DNA of 64,000 bases from Bosea sp. OAE506 (GCF_040546595.1 NZ_JBEPOB010000001.1:4093001-4157000); one strand, 5' to 3'; shown: positions 1-9,603, counted from the stretch's first letter. Program-made: numbers and translations. Notes: a model not told the origin generated them from the letters alone.

Positions 1-173
1 CCACCAAGCCCGGCAGCCGCGGCCTGAGTGCCTGAGCCCTCCCCGCGCGCCACTGAAGCGCGGTCACTGACGATGATTGATCCGGGCGCGGCATCGGTCG
101 CGCCCGACATGCTTCCACCGCCTTTCATTTTCATTCTGATTTTTCAAAAGCGATTTCAGACGGAGTGTTTTCC

Positions 174-809
174 ATGGCCGCCGACCCGCGCATCGCGCTC
201 TTCATCGATGGCGCCAATCTCTACGCGACGTCGAAGCAACTCGGCTTCGACATGGATTACCGCCGGCTGCTGCGGGAATTCCAGGGCCGCGGCAACCTGA
301 TCCGCGCCTTCTATTTCACCACGCTGATCGAGAGCGAGGAGTATTCCTCGATCCGGCCGCTGGTCGACTGGCTCGACTACAACGGCTACCGCGTCATCAC
401 CAAGGCGGCCAAGGAGTTCACCGATGCCACTGGGCGCCGGCGGATCAAGGGTAACATGGACATCGAGCTCGCGATCGAGATGCTCGAACTCGCGCCGCAT
501 CTCGACCAGATCTACCTGTTCTCGGGCGATGGCGATTTTCGCCCGCTGGTTGAGGCGGTGCAGCGCAAGGGCGTGAAGGTCTCGGTCGTCTCCACGGTCT
601 CGACGAGCCCGCCGATGGTCTCCGACGATCTGCGCCGGCAATGCGACGAGTTCATCGACCTCGCCCAGCTGATGCAGAAGATCGGCCGCGACCCGGCCGA
701 GCGCAACGCCCGCAGCGGAGCTGCGCCGGGCGGCCCGGTGACACCGGGCAATCCCGGGCTGGAGCGGCGCTACGGCATCCGCCAGGGCGACGAGCCCGCC
801 GAGGGCTGA
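174..809 (+). CDS. NYN domain (LabA/DUF88-like) protein
   Basis: A 211-residue protein with the start of a NYN (PIN-like) nuclease fold: FIDGANLY near residue 10 with its conserved Asp, a second acidic cluster in FSGDGDF, and a hydrophobic core between them. The family is thought to be metal-dependent RNases, but most bacterial members have no defined substrate. An in-frame GTG at 165 sits directly on the GGAG at 162-165, so the ATG at 174, eight bases downstream, is the better start. The last ~40 residues are Gly/Pro/Arg-rich and probably disordered. It converges on smpB across a palindromic repeat. Family is firm; function unknown. Confidence 0.85.
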   Translation: MAADPRIALFIDGANLYATSKQLGFDMDYRRLLREFQGRGNLIRAFYFTTLIESEEYSSIRPLVDWLDYNGYRVITKAAKEFTDATGRRRIKGNMDIELAIEMLELAPHLDQIYLFSGDGDFRPLVEAVQRKGVKVSVVSTVSTSPPMVSDDLRRQCDEFIDLAQLMQKIGRDPAERNARSGAAPGGPVTPGNPGLERRYGIRQGDEPAEG

Positions 810-910
810 GATGCCCGACCCACCAAAAGCCCCGGCCGGCTGACGCCGCGGGGTTCGGGCTCTACGAAGCGTATCCACTGGGATGCGCGGGACGAGGTGG
901 CGTCGCCGTC

Positions 911-1013
911 GTCATGCTCGGGCTTGACCCGAGCAACTTGTGACCCGGAGGCTCCGGCGCCTTCTTCGGCCGGAGATTCTCGGGTCTGCGCTGCGCTCCG
1001 CCCGAGAATGACG
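911..1013. repeat. Palindromic REP-like intergenic element, copy 1
   Basis: Begins GTCATGCTCGGGCTTGACCC and ends with CCCGAGAATGACG, so the outer ends pair as a long imperfect inverted repeat. Inner segments also pair (CTCGGGCTTGACCCGAG; GGCTCCGGCGCC; CTTCGGCCGGAG). It lies between convergent genes (the NYN gene and smpB), where such elements often act as bidirectional transcript ends. Both ends recur almost unchanged at 25432-25507, and the left end recurs in diverged form near 56915, so it belongs to a dispersed family. Confidence 0.75.
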
Positions 1014-1017
1014 GAGC

Positions 1018-1491
1018 CTACGCACCTGCCTTCATGATGCGGGCCTTGTCGCGGTTCCAGTCGCGGTTCTTCTCGGTCTCGCGCTTGTCGTGCAGCTTCT
1101 TGCCGCGTCCGAGACCGAGCTCGACCTTGGCGCGACCCTTGTCGTTGAAATAGACCTTGAGCGGGATCACGGTGTAGCCGTCACGCTGGATCGCGCCCAT
1201 CAGCTTGTTGATCTGACGGCGGTGCAGCAGCAGCTTCCGCGGCCGCTTGACGTTGTGGTTGAAGCGGTTGGCCTCGAGATATTCGGGGATATGCGCGTTG
1301 AACAGGAAGAGCTCGGTGCCCATCGGCCCGGCATAGCTCTCACCGATCGTGGCCTTGCCGCCGCGCAGGGACTTGATCTCGGTGCCCTGCAGCGCGATGC
1401 CGGCCTCCAGCGTCTCGGTGATCTCGTAATTGTAGCGCGCCTTGCGGTTGTCAGCCGCGAGCTTGAAGCGCTCCGGATCGGGCTTCTTCAT
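1018..1491 (-). CDS. smpB: SsrA-binding protein SmpB
   Basis: 157 residues, the usual SmpB length. SmpB binds tmRNA and delivers it to stalled ribosomes for trans-translation. Visible family signatures are [10 protein letters not shown] near the N-terminus, [13 protein letters not shown], the central FNAHIPEY, and the basic C-terminal tail [20 protein letters not shown] that enters the decoding centre. Its ATG overlaps the stop of the upstream PaiB-like gene by four bases (ATGA), so it is translationally coupled to it and probably lies in the dapA operon. Confident. Confidence 0.97.
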   Translation of the reverse strand: MKKPDPERFKLAADNRKARYNYEITETLEAGIALQGTEIKSLRGGKATIGESYAGPMGTELFLFNAHIPEYLEANRFNHNVKRPRKLLLHRRQINKLMGAIQRDGYTVIPLKVYFNDKGRAKVELGLGRGKKLHDKRETEKNRDWNRDKARIMKAGA

Positions 1492-2135
1492 GCCGTGCCT
1501 CCCAGCGCATGGGCCTTGACGAGACTCGCCATCGCCTGCGATTCCGATTCAGGGTCGGCCGCCAGGCCATTGAAAACGCCCAGCTTGTCGGCGTCCTGCC
1601 GGTTCTGGCTGAGCTTGAACTTGCCGACCAGCGAGGCGATCTCGATCTCGATGCCGACGATGCCACGCATCTGCGCCGCCACAAAAGCCTCCGGCGCGTC
1701 GGTGACGTTCCAGGGCTCGTCGCGCGGCGCTTCCTGCTGGCGCGTCAACGAGTCGAGCTGGGCGTGGAGCCAGGCGGGATCTTCGATCGTGCGGGCGGGG
1801 CCACGGACCTGGACGGTGACGTAGTTCCAGGTCGGCACGACCTTGCCGTGCTCGCGCTTGGAGGCATACCAGGCCGGCGTGACATAGCGCTCGGTGCCGG
1901 TGAAGATCACCAGCGCCTGGGCGCCGGCCGCAATCGCTTTCCATTGCGGGTTGGGGCGGGCGAGATGCGCGCGCAGCACGCCCTGCGTTCCCTCCCCCTC
2001 ATGCAGCACGAAGGGAACCGGATTGGCGATCAGCCCGTCCTCGCCGGCGCTGACGAGCGTCGCGAGCGGGTGGGCGCGCATGACGGCGAAGAGCGCCTCG
2101 CGATCCTCGACCTTGAAATGGCTGGGCTCGTACAT
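1488..2135 (-). CDS. PaiB-like FMN-binding protein
   Basis: 215 residues matching the PaiB family (FMN_bind_2, split-barrel flavin fold): MYEPSHF at the N-terminus, [15 protein letters not shown], a central [10 protein letters not shown] and the [12 protein letters not shown] segment, ending in KFKLSQNR. Bacillus PaiB was described as a negative regulator of sporulation and protease genes, but proteobacterial members are uncharacterised and may simply bind flavin or heme. It sits between dapA and smpB, overlapping smpB by four bases. The ribosome-binding stretch GGGAGACCGAGG lies directly before ATG. Family is confident; role unknown. Confidence 0.88.
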   Translation of the reverse strand: MYEPSHFKVEDREALFAVMRAHPLATLVSAGEDGLIANPVPFVLHEGEGTQGVLRAHLARPNPQWKAIAAGAQALVIFTGTERYVTPAWYASKREHGKVVPTWNYVTVQVRGPARTIEDPAWLHAQLDSLTRQQEAPRDEPWNVTDAPEAFVAAQMRGIVGIEIEIASLVGKFKLSQNRQDADKLGVFNGLAADPESESQAMASLVKAHALGGTA

Positions 2136-2187
2136 CCTCGGTCTCCCTGGCGTCGGCCGGGGGACCGGACGGACGCAGCTTCCCTAT

Positions 2188-3081
2188 TTAGGCATTCAGC
2201 AGGCCGGCGAACACCATGGCGTCGCGGATGACCTTGCCGGTCGCAGGCGTCACCGGCAGCAGCGGCAGGCGGACCTCCTCATCGACGCGGCCGAGGAGAG
2301 CGAGCCCATGCTTGGCGCCGGCGAGGCCGGGCTCCTTGAAGATCGCATCATGCAGCGGCACGAGGCGGTCCTGCACCTTCAGCGCGCCGGCATAGTCGCC
2401 GGCCCGAGCGGCTGTCATCAGGTCGGCGCAGAGGCGCGGCGCGACATTGGCGACGACCGAGATGCAGCCATGGCCACCGGCCGCCATATAGGCCAGCGCT
2501 GTCATATCCTCGCCCGAGAGCTGGATGAAATCCGGCCCCATGGCGTGGCGCTGCTGCGAGACGCGGGCGAGATTGGCGGTGGCGTCCTTCACGCCGGCGA
2601 TGTTCTTCAGCTCGTAGAGCCGCGCCATCGTCTCGACCGACATGTCCACGACCGAGCGCGGCGGGATGTTGTAGATGATGATCGGGATCCCGACCGCATC
2701 GTTCACCGCCTTGAAGTGCTGGTACATCCCCTCCTGGGTCGGGCGGTTGTAGTAGGGCGTAACGACGAGCACGGCCTGGGCGCCAGCCTTCTCGGCATGG
2801 ACGGCGAGGTCGATGGCCTCCGTAGTATTGTTCGAGCCTGCGCCGGCGATGACGGGCACGCGACCCTTCGCCTGGGCGATCACGATCTCGACGACGCGCC
2901 GATGCTCGTCATGCGACAGCGTCGGGCTCTCGCCGGTCGTTCCGACCGGGACCAGGCCGGAAGAACCGTTCTCGATCTGCCAGTCGACCAGCGCGCGCAG
3001 CGCCTCCTCGTCGATCCGGCCGCCTTTGAACGGCGTCACCAGCGCGGGGAGCGAACCGGTGAAGGCGGGATGCTTGGTCAT
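2188..3081 (-). CDS. dapA: 4-hydroxy-tetrahydrodipicolinate synthase
   Basis: 297 residues. Condenses pyruvate and aspartate semialdehyde in the first committed step to diaminopimelate and lysine. The TIM-barrel signatures are all present: GTTGES with Thr48/Thr49, YYNRPTQEG, Tyr137 in YNIPPRS with Arg142, and the Schiff-base Lys165 in VKDAT. It opens a minus-strand cluster (dapA, PaiB-like gene, smpB) divergent from the lytic transglycosylase; the 168-bp divergent gap must hold both promoters. The spacing to the next gene (about 50 bp) fits cotranscription. Confidence 0.97.
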   Translation of the reverse strand: MTKHPAFTGSLPALVTPFKGGRIDEEALRALVDWQIENGSSGLVPVGTTGESPTLSHDEHRRVVEIVIAQAKGRVPVIAGAGSNNTTEAIDLAVHAEKAGAQAVLVVTPYYNRPTQEGMYQHFKAVNDAVGIPIIIYNIPPRSVVDMSVETMARLYELKNIAGVKDATANLARVSQQRHAMGPDFIQLSGEDMTALAYMAAGGHGCISVVANVAPRLCADLMTAARAGDYAGALKVQDRLVPLHDAIFKEPGLAGAKHGLALLGRVDEEVRLPLLPVTPATGKVIRDAMVFAGLLNA

Positions 3082-3249
3082 GGAAGCAGCGTCCTGGAGC
3101 GAATGATCGTGACGAGGGCGTCACACATAAACCGTCCCCGGCGGCAGGCAAAGCCGGCCTGCCGTAAAAATAGGCCCTTCCATGGTTAAGTCTTCGTAAA
3201 CCCGCTTCCCCGAGCATCGTTGGCGACGCACCCGACCGTGGAGCCCGCC

Positions 3250-5322
3250 ATGGCCTCGCCTGTCATCCGCTCGCGGATGATCGCACTTCTGCTGCCCCTC
3301 CTGCTGGGCACGCCTTCGCTCGCCGGCGACGACGGCGCCCATGCCGCCCAGCGCGATCCCCTCGGCGCGGTCGATGTCGAGACCACGGCCTCGCTGCCGC
3401 CCTACCCGGCCGACGCGCTGCGGGCCTCGGAGGTCGATCTCGACCTGCTCGCCAAAGCCGTCACCGCCTATAAACGCGGAGCGCTCGCGGAGGGAGATGC
3501 GCTTGCCGCCTCGGTCGACGAACGCACGGCGCGTGCGCTGCTGGAATGGGTCGCGATCCGCAGCGCCACGAGCGTGCTGCCCTTTGCCCGGATCGACGCC
3601 TTCCTGAAGGCCTATCCGAACTACCCGGCGACATCGCTGTTCCGGCGCCGCGCCGAGGAGATGCTGGTCGCGGAGCGGAAGAGCCCGGCCGTCGTGCGGG
3701 CCTTCTTCCATGGCCAGAAGCCGGTGAGCCCCGCAGGGCGCGTCGCGCTTGCATTGGCTCTGGCGTCGGAGAGCCGCAATGACGAGGCGAACGCGCTCGT
3801 GCGCCAGATCTGGCTGCAGGACCACCTTGGCGCGCCGCTCGAGAAGATCGTGCTGGAGGCGTTCGGCGCTTTCCTGACGGCGGCCGACCACCGCCTGCGG
3901 GCTGAGCGCTACATCTTCCGTGGCAACGACGCGGCGGCGCTACGCAATGCGGCGCGGGTCTCGGCCGATTACGGGCTGCTCGCCCGCGCCCGGCTCGCCA
4001 GCGGCGATGCCCGCAGAGCGATTGCGCCGTCATTGATCGCAGCCGTTCCGGCTTCGCTGCGCGGCGACGTCTCCTTCGCCTTTCTGCAGGCGCAGCAGGC
4101 GCGACGCACCGACAAGCCGCAGGAGGCAGCGAAATGGCTGGCCGGCGTGCCGCGCGATCCCGCTCTGCTCGGCGACGGCGACGCCTGGTGGATCGAGCGC
4201 CGCCTGATCTCCCGGAAACTGCTCGACGCCGGCGACGCCGCCACCGCCTATGGCGTCGCCGCCGGCCACGGCGCGGAGGATGCCGCCGAGCGGATCGACG
4301 CGGAATGGCATGCCGGATTTATAGCGCTGCGCTTCCGCAACCAGCCGGGGATCGCGCTGGAGCATTTCAGCGAGGCGGCGCGCCATGCCGAAACGCCGAT
4401 CTCGGTCTCGCGTGCCGCCTATTGGCAGGGCCGCGCCTTCGAGGACATCGGCAAGGCCGAGGAAGCACGAGCGGCCTATGAGCGCGCTGCCGAGCACCCG
4501 GTCGCCTATTACGGGCAGTTGGCGCGGGCCCGGCTCGGCCTGCCTGATCTGCCGCTGCGACGCTCGGCAGCGGCGGCGCTGCAGCACCTGCCCGGCCATG
4601 CCGGCGTGCGCCTGCTCTACAGGATCGGCGAGCGCGATCTCGCCGCGCAGATGCTGGTCGATCTCGGCCAACGCCTGAACACCGCCCCCGCGTTGGAGGC
4701 GGTGGCCGCGATCGCGCAGCGCGAGGGCGATACGCGCGCCCTGCTGGCACTGGGGAAGAGCGCGCTGCAGCGCGGCTTCCCGCTCGACACCGCCGCCTTC
4801 CCGACAACCGGCGTGCCGGAATTTCCCGTGCTCGGCGATCCGATGGAGCGCGCCATCGTCCATGCCATCGCCCGGCAGGAGAGCGCCTTCGACCCGACCG
4901 CGATGTCGCATGCCGGGGCGCGCGGGCTGATGCAGATGATGCCCGCGACGGCGCGCGAGACGGCGCGGCGGGCCAACCTGCCCTTCGACTGGCCGCGGCT
5001 TGGCCGCGACGCGCTCTATTCCGCGCAGATGGGCGCGGCCCATCTGAACGACCTGCTGAAGGAGTGGCGCGGCTCCTACATCCTGACCTTCGCCGCCTAC
5101 AATGCCGGCTCCGGCAATGTGAAGAAATGGATCGCGGCCTATGGCGACCCGCGCCTGCCGGAGGTCGATGCGGTCGACTGGATCGAGCGCATTCCGTTCT
5201 ACGAGACGCGCAACTATGTGCAGCGCGTGATGGAGAACCTGCAGGTCTACCGCCAGCGGCTGAACCAGCGCACCGCCTATCTGATCGACCACGACTTGAA
5301 GCGCGGCGGGCGGCGGGATTAG
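3250..5322 (+). CDS. Soluble lytic murein transglycosylase (Slt70-type)
   Basis: 690 residues with an N-terminal signal peptide (IALLLPLLLGTPSLA), a long alpha-helical superhelix rich in Ala/Arg/Leu repeats, and a C-terminal SLT (lysozyme-like) domain. Catalytic Glu544 is in RQESAFDP, followed by GARGLMQMMPATA and the AAYNAG motif. It cleaves peptidoglycan glycan strands to 1,6-anhydromuropeptides in the periplasm. A TTG at 3220 extends the frame, but the ATG at 3250 has GTGGAG six bases upstream and gives a proper signal peptide, so I chose it. Divergent from dapA, a common Hyphomicrobiales arrangement. Confidence 0.94.
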   Translation: MASPVIRSRMIALLLPLLLGTPSLAGDDGAHAAQRDPLGAVDVETTASLPPYPADALRASEVDLDLLAKAVTAYKRGALAEGDALAASVDERTARALLEWVAIRSATSVLPFARIDAFLKAYPNYPATSLFRRRAEEMLVAERKSPAVVRAFFHGQKPVSPAGRVALALALASESRNDEANALVRQIWLQDHLGAPLEKIVLEAFGAFLTAADHRLRAERYIFRGNDAAALRNAARVSADYGLLARARLASGDARRAIAPSLIAAVPASLRGDVSFAFLQAQQARRTDKPQEAAKWLAGVPRDPALLGDGDAWWIERRLISRKLLDAGDAATAYGVAAGHGAEDAAERIDAEWHAGFIALRFRNQPGIALEHFSEAARHAETPISVSRAAYWQGRAFEDIGKAEEARAAYERAAEHPVAYYGQLARARLGLPDLPLRRSAAAALQHLPGHAGVRLLYRIGERDLAAQMLVDLGQRLNTAPALEAVAAIAQREGDTRALLALGKSALQRGFPLDTAAFPTTGVPEFPVLGDPMERAIVHAIARQESAFDPTAMSHAGARGLMQMMPATARETARRANLPFDWPRLGRDALYSAQMGAAHLNDLLKEWRGSYILTFAAYNAGSGNVKKWIAAYGDPRLPEVDAVDWIERIPFYETRNYVQRVMENLQVYRQRLNQRTAYLIDHDLKRGGRRD

Positions 5323-5350
5323 GGTCGCCGGGAGATGGCAGGTCTCGCGC

Positions 5351-5458
5351 AGCCCTCATCCTGAGGAGCCGCAGTACGCGGCGTCTCGAAGGATGTTCCA
5401 GCGCGATCTGAAACCATCCTTCGAGACGCGCCTGCCGGCGCTCCTCAGGATGAGGGCT
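5351..5458. repeat. Nested inverted-repeat element (CCTCATCCTGAGGAGC type)
   Basis: Outer arms at 5351-5369 and 5440-5458 are a perfect 19-bp inverted repeat. A second perfect 15-bp inverted repeat lies inside (5381-5395 with 5415-5429). This matches the general form of palindromic intergenic repeats scattered in Hyphomicrobiales genomes. It fills almost the whole gap between the lytic transglycosylase and the next gene, and its right end (ATGAGGGCTGA) runs straight into the GTG start, so the element supplies whatever ribosome-binding site that gene has. Confidence 0.85.
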
Positions 5459-5460
5459 GA

Positions 5461-6366
5461 GTGTTGACTGCGACCGAAACAAAAACAGGCTTCACCTCGC
5501 TCTTCGTCAGCGCCCGCGACGGGCTGCGGCTGCATGCGCGCGATTACGGGCCGCTGGCGTCTGCCGCCCTGCCGGTCGTCTGCCTGCCGGGCTTCGCGCG
5601 CACGGCCGCCGATTTCCATGAGTTGGCGCTCGCACTGTCGCAGGACGAGGCCAAGCCGCGGCGCGTGCTGGCGCTGGACTACCGCGGACGCGGCCTCTCG
5701 GGCTACGACCGCAACTGGAAGAACTACGACATCCGCGTCGAGCTGGACGATGTGATGCAGGTGCTGGTCGCGGCCGGAATCGAGGCGGCCGTCTTCGTCG
5801 GCACCTCGCGCGGCGGTTTGCTGACCATGGCGATGGGCACCGCTCGGCCCGGAGCGATCCGCGGCGTCGTGCTTAACGACATCGGCCCCGTGATCGATGC
5901 GCGCGGGCTGCTGCGCATCCGCGGCTATGTCGGCAAGCTGCCGCTGCCACGCAGCTTCGCCGAGGGCGCCGAGATCCTGAAGCGTCTGTCGGACCAGCAG
6001 TTCCCGCTCTTCGGCGAGGCGGAGTGGGAGACGATGGCGCGCCGGACCTGGACCGACCGCGACGGGCCGCTGAAGCCCGATTACGACAGCAGTCTGATGA
6101 AGGTCCTGGAGGAACTCGACCTCGAGGCGCCGCTGCCGATCCTCTGGCCCTATTTCGACGGGCTCAATGCCGTACCGATGCTGGCGATCCGCGGCGCCAA
6201 CTCCGACCTGCTGGCGGAGAAGACGCTGGTCGAGATGGGCGAGCGCCATCCCGATTGCGAGACCTTCGTCGCGCCCGGCCAGGGCCATGCGCCGATGCTC
6301 GGCACCAAGGACATGGTGCGGCGCATCGGCCGGCTGATCGCCCGGTCGGAGCGCCGGGCAGCCTGA
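5461..6366 (+). CDS. Alpha/beta-hydrolase fold protein
   Basis: 301 residues with a classical alpha/beta-hydrolase core: CLPGFARTAADF as the oxyanion-hole region, DYRGRGLSGYD, the nucleophile elbow GTSRGG with Ser116, NDIGPV, and a late His in GHAPML. The catalytic triad looks intact, so an esterase, lactonase or similar activity is expected; substrate unknown. The GTG at 5461 abuts the palindromic repeat; a TTG at 5464 is an alternative start. It stops seven bases before the convergent HhH protein gene. Confidence 0.85.
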   Translation: MLTATETKTGFTSLFVSARDGLRLHARDYGPLASAALPVVCLPGFARTAADFHELALALSQDEAKPRRVLALDYRGRGLSGYDRNWKNYDIRVELDDVMQVLVAAGIEAAVFVGTSRGGLLTMAMGTARPGAIRGVVLNDIGPVIDARGLLRIRGYVGKLPLPRSFAEGAEILKRLSDQQFPLFGEAEWETMARRTWTDRDGPLKPDYDSSLMKVLEELDLEAPLPILWPYFDGLNAVPMLAIRGANSDLLAEKTLVEMGERHPDCETFVAPGQGHAPMLGTKDMVRRIGRLIARSERRAA

Positions 6367-6372
6367 GGCCGC

Positions 6373-7032
6373 TCACGCCTTCGCCGGCTCGTCCCTGTCG
6401 CGCGAGGTCTCGACCAGGCCGGCCCGGGCCCGCTTGGCGAATTCGGTGTCGCCGCCGGCGGCCAGCGTCTTCGCCTGGCTGACCCAGTCCTCGCGCTCGA
6501 TCCGGCCCGGGAAGGCGAGATAGCTGCCGACCCATTCGACATTGGCCGACGTCCAGGCGGCGATCTGCTCGAAATGCCAGATGCCGAGCGCCTGCAGCCG
6601 GTCCTCGTTCTGGCGGCCGATGCCCTTGATCAGCTTAAGATCGTCGGGCCTCGCCTCCTTCGCCGCAACGAGGCCGGCCGGGCGCTGGCCGGGAATGTCC
6701 GCCTCGCCCGCAACGGGCGGCAGCGTGGCGACGGCGGACGGCGCCTCCGCCTCGACCGACGGCCGCGTGCCCGACAGCAGCGCGCCGAGGACGCAGCCCG
6801 CGACATAGACGCCGCTGAACAACAGGGCGGTCTCGACCCAAACGGCGGCCGTTCCGTTCAGGAACTGCAGCCAGGTCACTGCGGCGCCGAGCCCCCAGAG
6901 CACGGCAACCCAGCCAGCGATCGCTCCACCGAGGCGCAGCGGGCCGCCATCCCGGCCGATCCAGCCCATGACGAGGCCGAGCGCGAAGGCGGCGGCGAGG
7001 AACCAGACAAACTGGCTGGCAAGATACAGCAT
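6373..7032 (-). CDS. Membrane protein with C-terminal helix-hairpin-helix domain
   Basis: 219 residues. Three hydrophobic segments occupy about residues 3-90, then a Pro/Ala-rich linker, then a helix-hairpin-helix-like domain (DDLKLIKGIGRQNEDRLQALGI) of the kind often annotated as a predicted 5' DNA nuclease or flap-endonuclease-like fold. The soluble part probably faces the cytoplasm. The ATG at 7032 has a near-perfect AAGGAGG just upstream that overlaps the stop of the OmpA-family gene ten bases earlier, so the two form one operon. A longer start at 7068 lacks a site. No function is established for this architecture. Confidence 0.8.
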   Translation of the reverse strand: MLYLASQFVWFLAAAFALGLVMGWIGRDGGPLRLGGAIAGWVAVLWGLGAAVTWLQFLNGTAAVWVETALLFSGVYVAGCVLGALLSGTRPSVEAEAPSAVATLPPVAGEADIPGQRPAGLVAAKEARPDDLKLIKGIGRQNEDRLQALGIWHFEQIAAWTSANVEWVGSYLAFPGRIEREDWVSQAKTLAAGGDTEFAKRARAGLVETSRDRDEPAKA

Positions 7033-7042
7033 GTCCGCCTCC

Positions 7043-9334
7043 TTACTTCGCGACCGTGAACTGGACACGCCGGTTCATCGCACGGGCGTCAGGCAGGCCA
7101 TGGGCCACAAGCGGCCGCTTGGTCCCGAAGCCCTGCGTCTCCAGTCGCGACGGGTCGATGCCGCGGCGGACCAGTTCGTCGCGCACGCGCAGGGCGCGGC
7201 GGGCCGACAGGTCGAGATTGTTGAAGACGCCGCGCTCGCCATCACTGTTGGTATGGCCCTCGATGGTGATGCGGGCCGTCGGGCACAGGTTCAGGATGGC
7301 CACCGCCTCGCCGACGACGCGCTCGGTCGGCGCATCGAGCGCCACCACCGACGTGCCCTGGGCGAAGAGGACCGTGTTGCGCTTGGTCAGCGCGTCGAGG
7401 TCGTTCTGGCAGGTCGCGGGCGGATCGACGACACAACCCGTCTGGCGCAGGCCGATGGCGGCATCGATGCGGAAGCCCGCCGGCAGGCCCGCCGCCGCGC
7501 TGGTCTCGATCTCGCGCTGGATCAGGTCGCGGCAAGTCAGCCCCCGCAGGGTGACGAGATCGTCCGCGATCTCGGCGGAGCCAAGGTCAAGCCGCAACAG
7601 ATTGCCGACCGCCATGACGGCGGCGGCAGCGAAGCCTTCCGGTGCGCCGGGCAGGATCTGGGTCTCGTCGCGCCATCGGCCCTTCAGCGGTGAGGCCTCC
7701 ACCAGCGCCCGCAACTGCTCGCGGCTCCGGGAATTGGGCAGATAGCCGCTCAGGCCGAGGCCGTTGCGATCCACCGCGAGCGCGAGCCGGTAAGGCCGCG
7801 GAACCACGGTCGTGGCCCCCTCCCCGGTGAGCGCAAGACCGGCCGGCAGCGGGCGGCGGCGGAGCAGCGCGTCAAGGTCGGCCCATGCGGTCCCGTCGGC
7901 GACCTCGCCGGCCAGGCTGAGCGTCTTTTCTGCCAGCGTCACGCTGCCACGCTTCAACCGTCCGAGCAGATCGAGCGCGAAGCCCGTCGCTTCGCCGTAA
8001 TCGGCCGCATCGCGCAGATTGCCCTCGAGCGCGAGGCGGTCCGTCACCGGCCTGCCGGCGGCGATGGCGCCTGCACGGGCCAGAAGCGCGTCGCGGCTGG
8101 CGGCATCGGGCACCTGCCCCTGGAGGGTCACGCCATCGGCGCCGATTGCGGCGGACCACGCCAGAGCGACCGGCGGAGGAGGCGGAGTGGCCGGAGCGAC
8201 CGGCGCCTCGACGCGCGGCGCGGGCGCCGGCAGTTCGGAGGGCAGGAAGACCGGCGCGGGAATGTCGGGCAGCGGCGGCATCAGTGTTTCCACCGGCGGC
8301 GGGGGGGCCGGCGGACAGGCAATCGTGGCCTGCGCGACGGAATCGGGACCGTCGCCTTGCGCGATCTGGAGGCGCAGCGCCTGGCAGGCCTCATAGGTTT
8401 CCGGCCCGTCACCGGACAGGCGATACGCATCGCCCTCAAGCTCGGCACGGCCCTGCCGCAGCCGCGAGAGATCCGCGAAAGCCCGCGCAACGCGCGTCAG
8501 GAACGCTGGCGGCTCGCCCGCGGCGGGCTTCGTGCGATCATCGACCGCAACCTGGCCCGGAAAAGCCCGGCGCAGCGCCTCGAGCAGCTGTTCGCGCAAG
8601 GCTGGCGGAGCGAAGCCCTCAATCCGGAGCGACCCGTCCGCGAGCTTCTCGACGTTCCAGCGATAGGGCGAGACGGTGGGGGCATCGAGCGTGCAGGCGA
8701 CCGGCTGGAAACCTTCGCGCGGTCTGGCGAGGGCGGCCTGCAGCGCGACATGGTCGTCCGGCGTCGCCGCCGTGCCCTCGATGCAGAAGCGTGTGTCGTC
8801 GAGCGCGACCTTGCCGCTCGCGAGCTTCGGCAGTTCGGCCAGCACGGCAGTCGCCATCTCCGCAAATCCCGGAGGAGCGCCGAAGGCAAGGCTCTGGCGA
8901 TCCTCGACGCGAAGCCCCGGCAGGGCCTTCTCTGCGGCTGCGACGAGTCCGCGGGCCGTTGCCTCGTCCGGGACGAAGCCACCCAGCGTCAGCACGTCGG
9001 CGCGACGGCTGGCCGACCAGCTATAGGGTTTCTGGGCGACGACCTGGGAGAGCCCGCCCAGCGCACGCCGCACACCGAACTCGGCCCTCAGCCGCGCGAT
9101 GGCACGCGCCGCACCATCCGCGGACAGCGCCTCGCCGCCGATCGTGACGTCGCGTCCGTTGATCTGGGCCGTGATCGGCCGTGCGCCCGGCGCCTCGCCG
9201 GCTACAGCGGCGGCCGCTGCGACGGCCCGGCGGCCGACATCGCGCTCGATCGCCTCTCCGAGAAACAGGTTTCCGGCGCCCCAGAGCAGCGCCAGTGGCA
9301 CCAGCCCCCAAAGCCAACGTCCCGGTTGCGACAT
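7043..9334 (-). CDS. OmpA-family protein with four internal BON-like repeats
   Basis: 763 residues. An N-terminal hydrophobic anchor (LWGLVPLALLWGAGNLFL) precedes at least four ~85-90-residue repeats. Each opens with a Y/L-x-W/L strand, then a G-x-x-P turn (GFVPDEATAR, GFAPPALRE, GQVPDAASRD, GYLPNSRSRE) and a helix. A proline-rich linker separates repeats two and three. The C-terminus is an OmpA peptidoglycan-binding domain (IEGHTNSDGERG, NLDLSARRALRVRDEL, NRRVQF). It probably tethers the inner membrane to peptidoglycan across the periplasm. The start at 9334 gives a clean anchor; the 25-residue extension to 9409 looks like noise. Upstream of, and coupled to, the HhH membrane protein. Confidence 0.85.
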   Translation of the reverse strand: MSQPGRWLWGLVPLALLWGAGNLFLGEAIERDVGRRAVAAAAAVAGEAPGARPITAQINGRDVTIGGEALSADGAARAIARLRAEFGVRRALGGLSQVVAQKPYSWSASRRADVLTLGGFVPDEATARGLVAAAEKALPGLRVEDRQSLAFGAPPGFAEMATAVLAELPKLASGKVALDDTRFCIEGTAATPDDHVALQAALARPREGFQPVACTLDAPTVSPYRWNVEKLADGSLRIEGFAPPALREQLLEALRRAFPGQVAVDDRTKPAAGEPPAFLTRVARAFADLSRLRQGRAELEGDAYRLSGDGPETYEACQALRLQIAQGDGPDSVAQATIACPPAPPPPVETLMPPLPDIPAPVFLPSELPAPAPRVEAPVAPATPPPPPVALAWSAAIGADGVTLQGQVPDAASRDALLARAGAIAAGRPVTDRLALEGNLRDAADYGEATGFALDLLGRLKRGSVTLAEKTLSLAGEVADGTAWADLDALLRRRPLPAGLALTGEGATTVVPRPYRLALAVDRNGLGLSGYLPNSRSREQLRALVEASPLKGRWRDETQILPGAPEGFAAAAVMAVGNLLRLDLGSAEIADDLVTLRGLTCRDLIQREIETSAAAGLPAGFRIDAAIGLRQTGCVVDPPATCQNDLDALTKRNTVLFAQGTSVVALDAPTERVVGEAVAILNLCPTARITIEGHTNSDGERGVFNNLDLSARRALRVRDELVRRGIDPSRLETQGFGTKRPLVAHGLPDARAMNRRVQFTVAK

Positions 9335-9552
9335 GCCCGACCCCCAAGCCCCTTTCGTCCCGGGGCCGGACGCATCGAGGCGACCGTGCCCTGAACGGTG
9401 CCGCACCACGCGTCGGGAGGCGCACCGGGCGCTCGCGGCGGAGCGGAGGTCGCGCTGTCCGGCCGAGCGGAGCGTCGACCTCAGGAAGCGGCTTCACCCA
9501 GCGCCTGTCAACCTTTCGAAGGGCTTCGGCGCGCCGAGGACATGCAGACATG

Positions 9553-9580
9553 AAAAAAGCCCCGGGTTTCCCCGGGGCTT
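9553..9580 (-). terminator. Rho-independent terminator of the porin gene
   Basis: Read on the minus strand, an almost uninterrupted G/C stem (AAGCCCCGGG pairing with CCCGGGGCTT around a GAAA loop) is followed by a run of six T. It begins 24 bases after the porin stop codon. Confidence 0.92.
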
Positions 9581-9603
9581 CCGACTAGGATCGTGCGAGA
9601 CGA

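Noticed and set aside
1..27. Possible last nine codons of an upstream gene ending TGA at 25-27
   Set aside because: Too short to recognise and may be chance; nothing else in the window supports it.
165..173. GTG at 165 as start of the NYN gene
   Set aside because: It would overlap the GGAG ribosome-binding sequence; ATG at 174 is properly spaced.
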